Shown piece by piece: positions 1 to 9,052 of a stretch of DNA of 41,450 nt. The notes beneath the pieces are model-generated. The model did not search any database. It had not been told where the DNA came from and worked only from the letters and a program-made list of their open reading frames with translations. Within the stretch, counting starts at the first letter, position 1; every line of letters begins with the position of its first letter. The translations under genes were made by a program, and so were the position numbers. Source of the DNA: Pectobacterium brasiliense (GTDB lineage: Bacteria > Pseudomonadota > Gammaproteobacteria > Enterobacterales > Enterobacteriaceae); assembly GCF_013449685.1 (NCBI RefSeq), contig NZ_JACDSF010000048.1:42724-84173 (forward strand), written 5' to 3'.

Positions 1-4
1 ACAA

Positions 5-28
5 GCAGCTTGAAGTATGACGGGCATA
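5..28 (+). repeat. Solo ERIC-type terminus
   Basis: The sequence gcagcttgaagtatgacggg followed by cata matches the right end of the ERIC element at 28931-28955. Similar isolated copies lie at 19815-19839 and 23839-23862. Only the terminus is visible here because the window starts just upstream, so a complete element could extend to the left. Confidence 0.6.
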
Positions 29-36
29 TAAAAAAA

Positions 37-71
37 CCGTGTCTTGTTGCCGAGACACGGTTTTTATTTTT
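37..71. terminator. Bidirectional intrinsic terminator after erpA
   Basis: An 8-bp stem (ccgtgtct at 37-44, agacacgg at 53-60) closes an 8-nt loop. A T-run follows on the plus strand (61-71) and a run of seven A precedes it (30-36), giving a T-run on the minus strand. It lies 27 bp beyond the erpA stop and can end erpA transcription as well as anything arriving from the left. Confidence 0.85.
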
Positions 72-98
72 CAGTCGGTCAATCACCGCAATGCAGGA

Positions 99-446
99 TC
101 AGACGCTGAAAGAGGAACCACAGCCGCAGGTGGATTTCGCATTCGGATTCGTCACGATAAAGCGAGAACCTTCCAGACCTTCGGTATAATCCACCGCACC
201 GCCGACCAGATATTGCAGGCTCATCGGATCAACCACCAGCGCCACACCTTGTTTCTCAATGGTCATATCGCCGTCGTTGATTTGATCATCAAAGGTAAAA
301 CCATACTGGAAACCGCTACAGCCGCCGCCTGTGATATACACACGCAGTTTCAGCTCTGGGTTTTCTTCATCAGCAATCAGGTTTTTCACCTTGCTTGCCG
401 CCGCATCGGTAAATTGCAGAGGCAGTGCTGCTATATCATCGCTCAT
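99..446 (-). CDS. erpA: Iron-sulfur cluster insertion protein ErpA
   Basis: A 115-aa A-type Fe-S carrier, near-identical along its length to E. coli ErpA (114 aa). It hands [4Fe-4S] clusters to apoproteins, including the isoprenoid enzymes IspG and IspH, in the cytosol. The three cluster-binding cysteines are present: one in GGGCSGF near residue 43 and two in the C-terminal CGCGSSF. The ATG at 446 is preceded by gggag at a suitable distance, which supports this start. It is transcribed away from hemL and ends at a strong terminator. In E. coli clcA lies between hemL and erpA; here that gene is absent. Confidence 0.97.
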
Positions 447-713
447 ATTTTTACTCCCAACTCAGGGCTTATCAGGTGATAGACCCATATTCATACGCTT
501 ATTATCCGGCAGTATGCGAAAACGTTCAAGATTTGACAGAAATTGTTGAATTAATCGCCGCATTATGCCGCCTCCTCTCCCCCACAGCCAGTACTCTCTG
601 TGGGTATGGCGCGGTGAGTTTTCAAGTGAAAACCCGCACAGCGATTTCATAACGGCGGTCAGTTCATTAGAATACCCCTACATTTTACGATCAAGACCAG
701 TCAGGACTGCGTA
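447..713. other. Divergent erpA-hemL intergenic region
   Basis: This 267-bp gap must hold the promoters of both erpA and hemL. One inverted repeat is visible at about 578-602 (cccacag ... ctgtggg) with no T-run. I cannot assign a specific promoter or operator with confidence, and no coding potential is evident. Confidence 0.4.
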
Positions 714-1994
714 ATGAACAAATCTGAAAGCCTGTATGCTGCGGCGCAACAACTTATTCCCGGCGGTGTAAACTCACCCGTTCGTGCTTTTAACGGCGTT
801 GGCGGGACTCCGCTGTTCATCGAACGGGCTGATGGCGCTTATCTCTATGACGCTGACGAGCAAGCGTACATTGATTACGTGGGATCGTGGGGCCCGATGG
901 TGCTGGGGCACAATCACCCGGCAATCCGTGATGCGGTGATCGCCGCAGCAGAACGCGGCCTGAGCTTTGGCGCGCCGACAGAAATGGAAGTGCAGATGGC
1001 GCGTCTGGTCACCTCGCTGGTGCCGAGCATGGATATGGTGCGGATGGTCAACTCCGGTACAGAAGCCACAATGAGCGCGATCCGTCTGGCGCGCGGTTAC
1101 ACCGGTCGCGACAAAATCATCAAATTTGAAGGCTGCTACCACGGCCACGCCGACTGTCTGCTGGTGAAAGCCGGCTCTGGTGCGCTGACGCTGGGCCAAC
1201 CTAACTCCCCCGGCGTTCCGGCTGATTTCGCCCGCCACACGCTGACCTGCGTCTATAACGATCTGTCATCCGTTCGCGCCGCGTTTGAACAATATCCTGA
1301 CGAGATCGCCGCGATCATTGTCGAACCTGTTGCGGGCAACATGAACTGCATCCCACCGCTGCCAGATTTCCTTCCTGGCCTGCGTGCTCTGTGCGACGAG
1401 TTTGGTGCCCTGTTCATCATCGATGAAGTGATGACCGGTTTCCGTGTGGCGTTGGCAGGTGCACAGTCGCACTACGGCGTAGTGCCGGATCTGACCTGTC
1501 TGGGGAAAATCATCGGCGGCGGCATGCCAGTCGGCGCATTCGGCGGTAAGCGTGAAGTTATGCAGGCGCTGGCACCGACCGGCCCGGTTTATCAGGCGGG
1601 AACGCTGTCCGGTAACCCGATTGCCATGGCCGCAGGCTTTGCCTGTTTGACTGAAGTCGCGAAACCCGGCGTACATGAAAAGCTCACCGCGTTGACCAAT
1701 CAGTTGGCTGATGGCCTGCTGGCTGCCGCGAAAGCCGAAAACATTCCGCTGGTGGTGAATCAGGCAGGCGGCATGTTCGGCCTGTTCTTCACCGATGCGG
1801 AGAGCGTCACCTGCTATCAGGATGTGATGAAGTGTGACGTCGAACGCTTTAAGCGGTTCTTCCACATGATGCTGGAAGAAGGTGTTTACCTCGCGCCGTC
1901 CGCGTTTGAAGCGGGCTTTATGTCGCTGGCGCATACGCCACAGGACATCGATCGCACCATCGAAGCCGCGCAACTCTGCTTCTCCCGCCTGTAA
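714..1994 (+). CDS. hemL: Glutamate-1-semialdehyde 2,1-aminomutase
   Basis: A 426-aa class III PLP-dependent aminotransferase that converts glutamate-1-semialdehyde to 5-aminolevulinate, the first committed tetrapyrrole precursor in the C5 pathway. Length matches E. coli HemL. Visible motifs are the N-terminal [10 protein letters not shown], the cofactor region [10 protein letters not shown], and [14 protein letters not shown] with the Schiff-base lysine near residue 265. The ATG has agga 7 nt upstream. The gene stands alone between divergent erpA and a glutathione transferase and is followed by a hairpin at 2009-2035. Confidence 0.97.
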   Translation: MNKSESLYAAAQQLIPGGVNSPVRAFNGVGGTPLFIERADGAYLYDADEQAYIDYVGSWGPMVLGHNHPAIRDAVIAAAERGLSFGAPTEMEVQMARLVTSLVPSMDMVRMVNSGTEATMSAIRLARGYTGRDKIIKFEGCYHGHADCLLVKAGSGALTLGQPNSPGVPADFARHTLTCVYNDLSSVRAAFEQYPDEIAAIIVEPVAGNMNCIPPLPDFLPGLRALCDEFGALFIIDEVMTGFRVALAGAQSHYGVVPDLTCLGKIIGGGMPVGAFGGKREVMQALAPTGPVYQAGTLSGNPIAMAAGFACLTEVAKPGVHEKLTALTNQLADGLLAAAKAENIPLVVNQAGGMFGLFFTDAESVTCYQDVMKCDVERFKRFFHMMLEEGVYLAPSAFEAGFMSLAHTPQDIDRTIEAAQLCFSRL

Positions 1995-2008
1995 AACGGA
2001 CTCGTACA

Positions 2009-2040
2009 CAATGGCGTCATTCAGTGACGCCATTGTTGCT
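2009..2040 (+). terminator. Hairpin after hemL
   Basis: A perfect 11-bp stem (caatggcgtca / tgacgccattg) with a 5-nt loop starts 14 bp past the hemL stop. The following ttgct is a weak T-tract, so it may act as a terminator or as a 3'-end-protecting structure. Confidence 0.6.
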
Positions 2041-2156
2041 CAATACCCGCCTCTGCTCCGCCCCCACTTTTTTCGTCAGGATTCTCGTTTGAGAATGACA
2101 AGCCCTCTTAAATTGGTTATGAGTAAGGCTATGTTCCTGAAAATAGCGGAGAGATC

Positions 2157-2780
2157 ATGTTAAAGGTTCTAGGACGCACGTCGTCAATCAACGTTCGGAA
2201 AGTGCTGTGGCTGTGTGATGAGTTGGCGATTCCCTTTGACCGCGAAGACTGGGGTGAGGGCTATCAGTCACCGCAGTCACCGGCATTTCTGGCGCTCAAT
2301 CCTAATGCCATGATACCGGTGATTCAGGACGACGATTTCGTCATGTGGGAATCGAACGCGATTATACGCTACCTCGCCAACGCGAAGGACGGTGCCTGGC
2401 TCTACCCACAGGATCCGCGTAGTCGTGCTTTGGTCGATCAATGGATCGACTGGCAGGCCAACGAGCTCAATCCCTCATGGCGTTACGCCTTTATGTCGCT
2501 GGTGCGCCAATCCCCCGCACATCAGGATCCGGCGCTCTTAGCTGCATCCTGCAATCTTTGGTCCCGCACCATGGGCATTTTGAATCAGCAATTAGAGCGA
2601 ACCGGCCACTACGTCGCAGGAAAAACGTTCACGCTGGCCGATATTCCCATCGGGCTATCGGTAAACCGCTGGTATGAAACGCCGCTGGAACACACAGACT
2701 ATCCCGCCGTCCGCGCCTACTATGAGCGCTTAAGCGAACGCGCGGGCTACCTGACCTGGGGACGCAACGGCACGCCATAA
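2157..2780 (+). CDS. Glutathione S-transferase family protein
   Basis: A 207-aa two-domain GST: an N-terminal thioredoxin-like fold (about residues 1-80, with the [10 protein letters not shown] segment where the catalytic Ser normally lies and the glutathione-binding [18 protein letters not shown] stretch) and an all-helical C-terminal domain ending at GYLTWGRNG. It probably conjugates or reduces small electrophiles with glutathione in the cytosol; the substrate cannot be inferred. The start has cggagag just upstream. It is an accessory gene relative to the E. coli gene order. It converges on the MocR-type gene, with only 2 bp between the stop codons. Confidence 0.88.
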   Translation: MLKVLGRTSSINVRKVLWLCDELAIPFDREDWGEGYQSPQSPAFLALNPNAMIPVIQDDDFVMWESNAIIRYLANAKDGAWLYPQDPRSRALVDQWIDWQANELNPSWRYAFMSLVRQSPAHQDPALLAASCNLWSRTMGILNQQLERTGHYVAGKTFTLADIPIGLSVNRWYETPLEHTDYPAVRAYYERLSERAGYLTWGRNGTP

Positions 2781-2782
2781 GG

Positions 2783-4255
2783 CTACTCATAAAACGACGC
2801 TACGCTACCCGGCTCGATACCGCTCATCTCACAGGCCAGCGCCCCCGCGCGCTTAAGCGCATAGGTGTAGCGTTCATCAAACGGGTAGCAGCACGATAGC
2901 CGAAGCGCATGTTTACAGCGACCGCTCAGCGTGTAAAGTTCGCCGGGCGTGACGCAAATCCGCTCTTGCAGCAGGCGATGGAATAACTCAACGCCATCTA
3001 CACCGCCCGGTAACTCCAGCCAGAAGACAAAACCGCCCTGCGGCTGCGTCGCCCGTGTCCCCTGTGGGAAATGTCGGGCAATCAATCCACGCGCTTCATC
3101 CATCTGCGCGGCATAGCGGCGACGCAGGGTGCGTAGATGGTGGTCGTAACCGCCGGACTCCAGAAACTGCGCCAGCGTTTCCGATAGCAGCGCCGATTCC
3201 GCCATTGACGAGACCGCTTTCAGCCGCGCCACTTTGGCACGGAAACGACCCGATGCCATCCAGCCGATGCGGAAATCGGGTGCCAGCGTTTTCGTGAAGC
3301 TGGAGCAGTAAATCACCCAGCCGTCGCGGTCGAAGGCTTTCACCGTCGGCGACAGCGGCCAGGTAAACTGAAGTTCGCTGTATAACCCATCCTCGATCAG
3401 CGGAACCTGATAGTCGTTCACCAGCTTTGCCAGCCGTTTTTTATCCGCCAGCGTCATGCTGCATCCGAGCGGATTCTGCGCGTTCGGCATGGCAATAATC
3501 GCCTGTAATCGCTGTTCTGACAGCAGCAGTTCCAGCGCATCCAACGCAAGACCACGCTGCGGATCGGTGGGAATTTCCACCGTTTTCAATCCCAGACTGG
3601 CAAGCAGAGGAAAGAGATAAAAATAGGTTGGCGTTTCCAGCCCCACACAGTCGCCCGGCTGCGTGACCGTGCGTAGCGCAAGCTGTAGCGCTTCCATACA
3701 GCCGTGGGTGATCGTGATGTCCTCGCGGGTCAATGTCATACCCAAATCCATCGCCCGCCGCGCCACTTCGCGCCGCAGCCGTTCACTGCCCGGCGGCAGC
3801 ACATAGCGACCAATCAGGTCGGGCTGTCGCCGCAGCAAGGAAGCGGTAATACGGCTGATCTTTTCGGTCGGATAGAAATCGGCATGCTGCGGGCACGCCA
3901 GAGAAATGTTGATGTAATCTGGATGCGTCTGAGCAGCAAACACGGTATCAATCAGATCCAGTTGCTCACTGCCCGGCACAATCACCTGCGCACGGTGGGG
4001 CTTGCTCTCCGTCAGCGACGGCAGACGTCCTCGCACAAAGTAGCCGGACTGCGGCCGTGCTTCGATCAACCCGCGATCTTCGAGAATACGCCAGGCATTC
4101 AACACCGTATTCACACTCACCTGATGCGATCCGGCAACGCGGCGAATAGAAGGCAGGCGGCTCCCCGGCGCTAACGTCCCTTGATGAATCGCCGTGGCGA
4201 AGGTTTCCGCGAGCTGTTGATAGAGCGTACTTTCTTGTGAATCGATAATGGACAC
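2783..4255 (-). CDS. MocR/PdxR-family transcriptional regulator (GntR wHTH plus aminotransferase domain)
   Basis: A 490-aa fusion regulator. Residues about 10-75 form a GntR-type winged helix (PGSRLPSIRRVAG, VSVNTVLNAWRIL). The rest is a class I aminotransferase fold with the PLP-binding lysine in SSFTKTLAPDFRIGW. MocR proteins use the aminotransferase-like domain to sense PLP or amino compounds and regulate an adjacent gene. Here the divergent neighbour is a LysE-type exporter, so control of that exporter (4391-4981) is the natural inference. Two near-identical 9-mers in the shared promoter region are candidate binding sites. The effector is unknown, and I do not assign a symbol. Confidence 0.9.
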   Translation of the reverse strand: MSIIDSQESTLYQQLAETFATAIHQGTLAPGSRLPSIRRVAGSHQVSVNTVLNAWRILEDRGLIEARPQSGYFVRGRLPSLTESKPHRAQVIVPGSEQLDLIDTVFAAQTHPDYINISLACPQHADFYPTEKISRITASLLRRQPDLIGRYVLPPGSERLRREVARRAMDLGMTLTREDITITHGCMEALQLALRTVTQPGDCVGLETPTYFYLFPLLASLGLKTVEIPTDPQRGLALDALELLLSEQRLQAIIAMPNAQNPLGCSMTLADKKRLAKLVNDYQVPLIEDGLYSELQFTWPLSPTVKAFDRDGWVIYCSSFTKTLAPDFRIGWMASGRFRAKVARLKAVSSMAESALLSETLAQFLESGGYDHHLRTLRRRYAAQMDEARGLIARHFPQGTRATQPQGGFVFWLELPGGVDGVELFHRLLQERICVTPGELYTLSGRCKHALRLSCCYPFDERYTYALKRAGALACEMSGIEPGSVASFYE

Positions 4256-4300
4256 AGTTCCCCCGCCAGTCGATGAGTACAGTTAACGATTAATGCATTT

Positions 4301-4340
4301 TGTACCCATAACAATAATCGTTTTGTGTATCTGTAACCAT
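4301..4340. promoter_or_regulatory. Candidate MocR operator (two direct repeats)
   Basis: tgtacccat at 4301-4309 and tgtaaccat at 4332-4340 match at 8 of 9 positions. They lie 31 bp apart start to start, close to three helical turns, inside the divergent promoter region. MocR-type regulators typically bind spaced direct repeats. This is inference from position and spacing only. Confidence 0.35.
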
Positions 4341-4390
4341 TTCTTTTTTCTGCCTACCATAGTGTTCTCCCCCATCATCAGGATAACACC

Positions 4391-4981
4391 ATGCTCGACC
4401 CTTCTTTTTTCAGCTACGTCACCGTCATGTCTATCACGCCGGGGCCCAATAATCTGCTGCTGGCAACTTCTGGCGTCAATTTTGGCCTGCGTCGTACGTT
4501 ACCGATGATGATGGGCATTTCCGTTGGCTGCGGGATACAAACGGCGCTGATGGGCGTGGCCTTGGAACTTCTGCTGAACTGGATGAGCATGATTCGCCTC
4601 CCCCTTACCGTGCTGGGGTGCGTCTATCTGCTGTGGCTATCGTGGAAAATCGTGCGCTCATCGGCACCGGAATTACAGGGGCGAGTACAGCCGATGACCG
4701 TACTGCAAGGGACGCTATTTCAGGCGGTAAATCCGAAAGCCTGGCTGATGTCCAGTAACATCGCGCTGCTTTATGCCGCCAGCGGCGGCCTTTTCACCAC
4801 AGTAGTCGCCTTTATGGCGCTCAATCTGCCCTGTATTTTAGTCTGGGCACTACTCGGCGATCGCATCGGTAAACATCTTCAGGAACCGTGGAAATTGAAA
4901 GCCTTCAACGGCATCATGGCGCTTTCTCTGGTGCTCACCACCTTCTGGATGCTGGTCGAAGCTATTAACCTCTCCGGCTAA
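4391..4981 (+). CDS. LysE/RhtB-family amino-acid exporter
   Basis: A 196-aa inner-membrane protein with about six hydrophobic segments and the family motif SITPGPNNLLL near residues 14-25, plus NPKAWLM in the middle. The family exports amino acids or related metabolites by proton exchange. The substrate here is unknown. It is divergent from the MocR-type regulator at 2783-4255, a common regulator-exporter pairing. It converges on fhuB; the 42-bp gap holds a GC-rich stem (cggcgg 4993-4998 / ccgccg 5009-5014) without a T-run. Confidence 0.9.
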   Translation: MLDPSFFSYVTVMSITPGPNNLLLATSGVNFGLRRTLPMMMGISVGCGIQTALMGVALELLLNWMSMIRLPLTVLGCVYLLWLSWKIVRSSAPELQGRVQPMTVLQGTLFQAVNPKAWLMSSNIALLYAASGGLFTTVVAFMALNLPCILVWALLGDRIGKHLQEPWKLKAFNGIMALSLVLTTFWMLVEAINLSG

Positions 4982-5023
4982 TCACACGGCGTCGGCGGGC
5001 TTCCCTCACCGCCGAGGCTCGCA

Positions 5024-7054
5024 TTATTTCACCTGTTTCCGCAATAGATAAACAAAGTAAGGCGCACCGATAAACGTCGCGAGCAGCCCCGCCGGAATCT
5101 GCGCCGGAAAGAGAATCATCCGGCCAAACCAGTCTGCAATCACCATCAGCGCGCCGCCAATCAATGCAGAGCAGGCAATTTGCGGTAACACGCGGCTAAA
5201 GCCCAGCATCCGTGCCATATGGGGTGCCATTAACCCCACAAAGCTCATCGGCCCAACCATCAGCGTTGACATCGCGGTCAGTACCGATGCCAGGAGCAAA
5301 ACCAGCAGACGAACCGGCGTAACGGCTATTCCGAGCGCTCTGGCTGTCGTGGTGCCCAGCGGCAGAATACGCAGCCAGCGCTGACACAGCGGGACAATCA
5401 ACAATAGAAGAACGGCAATCACCGCCGTGCGTATCGCGTCCGTCGGTTCAACCGCATAGGTTGATCCCGACAGCCAGGTCAACACGGTTCCCATACGCGG
5501 ATCGCCACTGGCCAGCAGCAGCGCAATGACGGTGGTGAACGCCATGCTCAGTGCAATCCCCGCCAGCAGCATACGCTGCGTGGAGAAACCACCGCGCCCG
5601 GCGATCATCACCATGACCAACAGCGTCAGCGCCGCGCCCGCACTACCGGCAGGAAGTAGCCACACGAACGCATTGCCGGGAATGAAGAACAGCAAAATAA
5701 TGACGCCAAACGACGCGCCGGAGCTAATTCCCAGCACTTCCGGGCTTCCCATCGGGTTACCCGTCAGCTTCTGTATTAACGTTCCCGCGACCGCCAGCAT
5801 CACTCCAGCAGTTAACGCCGCCAGCACCCGAGGCCAGCGCCATGAGAGCAACTGCGTTAACACATCACCGCCGCCCCACTGCCAGCCGTCGGCATCTTTC
5901 CCTAACATCAGCGCCGTAATCACCACCATTCCCAGCAGCGTGACGCCAAGTACCAGCCACGTTCCCCACAGGCGACGTTCAGCCGTCGGCGTACTGCTGC
6001 TGTCGACCATCGCAGGTTGACCGCTATTACGCAGGCGCGGCAACAGCCACAGTAGCAGCGGCGCACCAATCAGCGCCGTCGCAGCACCCGTTGGAACGTC
6101 AAGCCACACGCGGCTCAGCCAGATAACGCCCTGATCGGTAACGCCAAGCAGCAGCGCACCCAGCAGCGGCGCTAATAAGAGACGGTGAAGTAACCGCCGC
6201 GCGCCTAGCATTTTCGCCAGCAGCGGCGCAAACAGACCGATAAAACCGATGATGCCTGCTGCATTCACTAATTGCGCACACAGGAAAATCCCCAGCCCAA
6301 GCGCGCTCAGACGAGCCAGCGACAGCCCAAGCCCCAAGTTACGTGCGACGCCGTCATCCAGCCCCAGCAAGGTTAGTGGGCGAATCAACAGCAGCGCCAG
6401 ACAGAAACACATCAGAAGACGTGGGAGAACAAACTGCACATTGCTCCAGTCCTGCTGGTTCAGCACGCCGCTGCTCCACAGGAACAGGCCTTGAAGCTGC
6501 TCATGATGGAAGAGCACCAGCAGTTGATTGACCGCGCTACAGTAGAAACTCAGCACCAGCCCCGCCAGTATCAGCGTCACCGGTGATAAACGCTTGCCCC
6601 AGGCGACGCCAAAAACCAACGCGCCAACCACCAGCGCGCCGATCATCGCCGCGGCCTGCTGGGTCCATACGCCGCCGGGCAACGCCCACAGCGTAACGAC
6701 CGTGATCCCGAGTTGCGCCCCCGTAGCGATCCCCAGCGTTGACGGCTCAGCCAGCGGATTACGCAAGACCTGCTGGAACAGTACGCCACACAGCCCCAGC
6801 CCTGCGCCAATCAGCAGCGCCAGCACCATGCGTGGCAACAGACTGTAATGGAACAGAAGCTGTTGCATATTGTTCAAGGCGGGATGGGTCAGCCCTGCAA
6901 CCCACTGTGATACCGGTAATTGCTGCTGCAAATTGTAGCTGCCCATGCCCAGCATCACGATCAGCAGCAAACCCATCACGACCACTGGCAGCACCAGCGG
7001 ATGACCAACACGCGGGTGCGCGTGCGAGGAACCGACAGACAAAGGATTAGCCAT
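5024..7054 (-). CDS. fhuB: Fe3+-hydroxamate ABC transporter permease FhuB
   Basis: A 676-aa inner-membrane permease made of two fused FecCD-type halves, matching the double-length layout of E. coli FhuB (660 aa). Each half has many hydrophobic segments and a GVLFQQVLRNPLAEP- or GTLIQKLTGNPMGSP-type motif. These contact the binding protein FhuD and the ATPase FhuC. The complex imports ferric hydroxamates such as ferrichrome across the inner membrane. The start overlaps the end of fhuD by 8 bp, indicating translational coupling in a fhuC-fhuD-fhuB operon. Confidence 0.95.
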   Translation of the reverse strand: MANPLSVGSSHAHPRVGHPLVLPVVVMGLLLIVMLGMGSYNLQQQLPVSQWVAGLTHPALNNMQQLLFHYSLLPRMVLALLIGAGLGLCGVLFQQVLRNPLAEPSTLGIATGAQLGITVVTLWALPGGVWTQQAAAMIGALVVGALVFGVAWGKRLSPVTLILAGLVLSFYCSAVNQLLVLFHHEQLQGLFLWSSGVLNQQDWSNVQFVLPRLLMCFCLALLLIRPLTLLGLDDGVARNLGLGLSLARLSALGLGIFLCAQLVNAAGIIGFIGLFAPLLAKMLGARRLLHRLLLAPLLGALLLGVTDQGVIWLSRVWLDVPTGAATALIGAPLLLWLLPRLRNSGQPAMVDSSSTPTAERRLWGTWLVLGVTLLGMVVITALMLGKDADGWQWGGGDVLTQLLSWRWPRVLAALTAGVMLAVAGTLIQKLTGNPMGSPEVLGISSGASFGVIILLFFIPGNAFVWLLPAGSAGAALTLLVMVMIAGRGGFSTQRMLLAGIALSMAFTTVIALLLASGDPRMGTVLTWLSGSTYAVEPTDAIRTAVIAVLLLLIVPLCQRWLRILPLGTTTARALGIAVTPVRLLVLLLASVLTAMSTLMVGPMSFVGLMAPHMARMLGFSRVLPQIACSALIGGALMVIADWFGRMILFPAQIPAGLLATFIGAPYFVYLLRKQVK

Positions 7055-7973
7055 GATTTCTCGCCTCCAGTGCCTGATTCAATACGCGGCAAAAGCGCAT
7101 CGCCGAGAGCGTTCCGCCATACAGCCAGACGGCAGGCACGCGTTGCACACGCTGTTGACGCACAAACGGCATCGCCTGCCAGAGCGGGTTCTTATCAAGC
7201 TGCGCGATAATGGCGCTATCGCCATGCTCGAAGCAGAGCACATTGGCATCACCGATCTCCGCCAGACTCTCAATACCCACAATCGTACTGCCCCAGAAGC
7301 TGGTTTCACCACGCCAGGCATTTTCTATCCCGATATGATCCATCACTTCCTGAAAAAGACTGTTCTTGCCAATCACTAACACATGGCGACTGTCGACCAG
7401 CGTGATCAGCAACAGCGGCCGCTGGGTATAGGGTTGAAGCGTGATTTTTTCCTGCTGGAGAAACTGCGCCAGCTCCATCAGGTGCCGTTCACCAGCCGCC
7501 TTCATATTTAGCGCATCGGCCAGCTTCATGACCGAGGACTGTGCCGCCGTCAGCGGCTTCCCCTGTTCGCTGCTAAAGCCAAACCCCAGCATCGGAGAGA
7601 TGCGGGACATTTTCGCGACCGAAGGGCCGTAGCCTTCAGAGTAAAGAATCATGGACGGGCGAATCTGCGTCAGCAACTCCAGATTTGGCTCGGTACGCAG
7701 CCCCACATCAATCACCGAGTCAGGCAGCGCAGGCTCTTTCACCCACAGGTTATAGTTATGCTTATCCGCGATCGCAAAGGGGGTAATGCCTAGCGCCAGA
7801 AGCAGCTCAACGGGCAACCATTCCAGCGCCACAATGCGGTTTACATCGGGGAATGTGGCAGTCGTTCCCCTGCTCGCCGCCGAATACACCAGCGGCGACA
7901 ATAGCAGCGCCGTCAGCAAACGACGGCGTAGCGGATCGGGAGAGGATGGAGAAGAAAAACGTTCAGGCATCAT
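7047..7973 (-). CDS. fhuD: Fe3+-hydroxamate-binding periplasmic protein FhuD
   Basis: A class III substrate-binding protein, about 308 aa from the chosen start, homologous to E. coli FhuD (296 aa): RIVALEWLPVELLLALGI, SVIDVGLRTEPNLELL and LLLITLVDSRHVLVIGKNSLFQEV are all recognisable. The N-terminus has a twin-arginine-like signal (LRRRLLTALLLSPL), so Tat export is likely. The open frame extends upstream to 8072, but that would overlap fhuC. The tandem ATGs at 7973 and 7970 lie just after the fhuC stop at 7990 and place the signal peptide normally. It delivers ferric hydroxamates to FhuB. Confidence 0.92.
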   Translation of the reverse strand: MMPERFSSPSSPDPLRRRLLTALLLSPLVYSAASRGTTATFPDVNRIVALEWLPVELLLALGITPFAIADKHNYNLWVKEPALPDSVIDVGLRTEPNLELLTQIRPSMILYSEGYGPSVAKMSRISPMLGFGFSSEQGKPLTAAQSSVMKLADALNMKAAGERHLMELAQFLQQEKITLQPYTQRPLLLITLVDSRHVLVIGKNSLFQEVMDHIGIENAWRGETSFWGSTIVGIESLAEIGDANVLCFEHGDSAIIAQLDKNPLWQAMPFVRQQRVQRVPAVWLYGGTLSAMRFCRVLNQALEARNHG

Positions 7974-7989
7974 GAGCAGAAAAACCGAG

Positions 7990-8787
7990 TTAACAAACGA
8001 AGCTGACCGGTGCGCCACCAGCCGGATGAGGCAGAATGCCCATGGGAATGCCGTAGATGCTTTCGAGCACATCCCCTTGCATCAGCGCGACAGGCTCACC
8101 CTGTGCAATCATCTTGCCACCGCGCAGTGCCACCAAGTGATCGCAGTAGCGGGCAGCCATATTGATATCATGCAACACCGCAATGACAGTGATGCCGCGC
8201 TCGCGGCTCATGCGCTGGATCAGCGCCAGCACCTCAACCTGATGGGCAATATCCAGTGCGGAGGTCGGTTCATCCAGTAACAGACAGCGGCTATCCTGCG
8301 CCACCGTCATCGCCAGCCAGGCTCGCTGCCGTTCACCGCCGGACAGGCTGTCCACCAGACGGTTGGCGAACGGTTTCAGCCCCACCAGCGTGATGGCTTC
8401 CTCGACCTTTTCCCGATCGGCGCTGCCGAAACGGCCTAATGCGCCGTGCCACGGGTAACGCCCTACGGCAACCAGCTCACGCACGGTCATCCCTTCGGCA
8501 GCGGGAAGCTGCTGCGGTAAATAAGCCACCTGACGGGCGAATAATTTGCTGTCCCAGCTTCCGGTAGCCTGTTCCCCCAGTAATGCGGTTCCGCTGCTGG
8601 CGGGCTGGTGACGGCCCAAAATTTTCAGCAAGGTCGATTTGCCCGAGCCGTTATGCCCAATCAGGCCGCACACTTTCCCGACAGGGAACGTGATAGAGAG
8701 CGGGTGTAGCAGCGTGCGTCCGGCGACGGAAAAGCTGACGTCGTCCAGTCTGAAGGTGGTATCAGGCAGTACAGTTTGATTTTGCAT
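7990..8787 (-). CDS. fhuC: Fe3+-hydroxamate ABC transporter ATP-binding protein FhuC
   Basis: An ABC ATPase of 265 aa from the ATG at 8787, the same length as E. coli FhuC. Walker A is GHNGSGKST, the signature is LSGGERQR, Walker B is CLLLDEPTSALD, and the switch histidine is in VLHDINMA. The frame stays open to 8850, but homology begins at MQNQTVLPDTTF, so the shorter start is preferred. No convincing Shine-Dalgarno site precedes either start. In E. coli fhuA precedes fhuC; here the upstream gap holds a Fur-box-like sequence and no receptor gene. Confidence 0.95.
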   Translation of the reverse strand: MQNQTVLPDTTFRLDDVSFSVAGRTLLHPLSITFPVGKVCGLIGHNGSGKSTLLKILGRHQPASSGTALLGEQATGSWDSKLFARQVAYLPQQLPAAEGMTVRELVAVGRYPWHGALGRFGSADREKVEEAITLVGLKPFANRLVDSLSGGERQRAWLAMTVAQDSRCLLLDEPTSALDIAHQVEVLALIQRMSRERGITVIAVLHDINMAARYCDHLVALRGGKMIAQGEPVALMQGDVLESIYGIPMGILPHPAGGAPVSFVC

Positions 8788-8860
8788 AGCGTGTTTGATT
8801 TTTAATGTCACTGAAGGACAGGAGTAAGCAGCGATCGCGACGCCCGTCACTATCGAATTC

Positions 8861-8879
8861 AGCCCGAAATGAACGGGCT
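8861..8879 (-). other. Hairpin in the fhuC leader
   Basis: agcccg and cgggct pair around a 7-nt loop, between the Fur-box-like site and the fhuC start. There is no T-run on either side, so it is not an obvious terminator. It may be a leader structure or the leftover end of a lost upstream gene. Confidence 0.35.
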
Positions 8880-8890
8880 AAAAGAGAACG

Positions 8891-8909
8891 ATAATGATTA
8901 CGATAAAGG
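8891..8909. promoter_or_regulatory. Fur box upstream of fhuCDB
   Basis: Three consecutive hexamers gataat-gattac-gataaa match the repeated NATWAT form of the Fur site, with 13 of 19 positions equal to the classical consensus. The site lies about 105 bp upstream of the fhuC start. Iron repression of the fhu operon through Fur is established in E. coli, and this position is consistent with it. Confidence 0.65.
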
Positions 8910-9052
8910 CAGCATGATAGGCGCAACAGAATACCAATCGCAAGACTTTTACCTGTCAGCGCTGGAATGGCATGACAGGAAAAGTGGTATCAGGCGGGAT
9001 GCGGTGCTCGTCTCAAAATAGCAGGCACAAAAAAAATACCTCCAAATTAATC
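8910..9052. other. Non-coding gap between the fhuC promoter and MITE A
   Basis: No gene is supported in this stretch. It contains one 7-bp inverted repeat (cctgtca 8952-8958, tgacagg 8973-8979) and an A-tract at about 9029-9036. No fragment resembling a TonB-dependent receptor is recognisable, so there is no visible fhuA remnant. Confidence 0.5.

Noticed and set aside
1266-2033. 255-codon open frame antisense to hemL
   Set aside because: Shadow of the well-conserved hemL gene; composition is typical of antisense frames in GC-rich third positions.
8910-9052. Remnant of fhuA
   Set aside because: Too short, and no frame shows TonB-box, plug or barrel features; I found no recognisable fragment.
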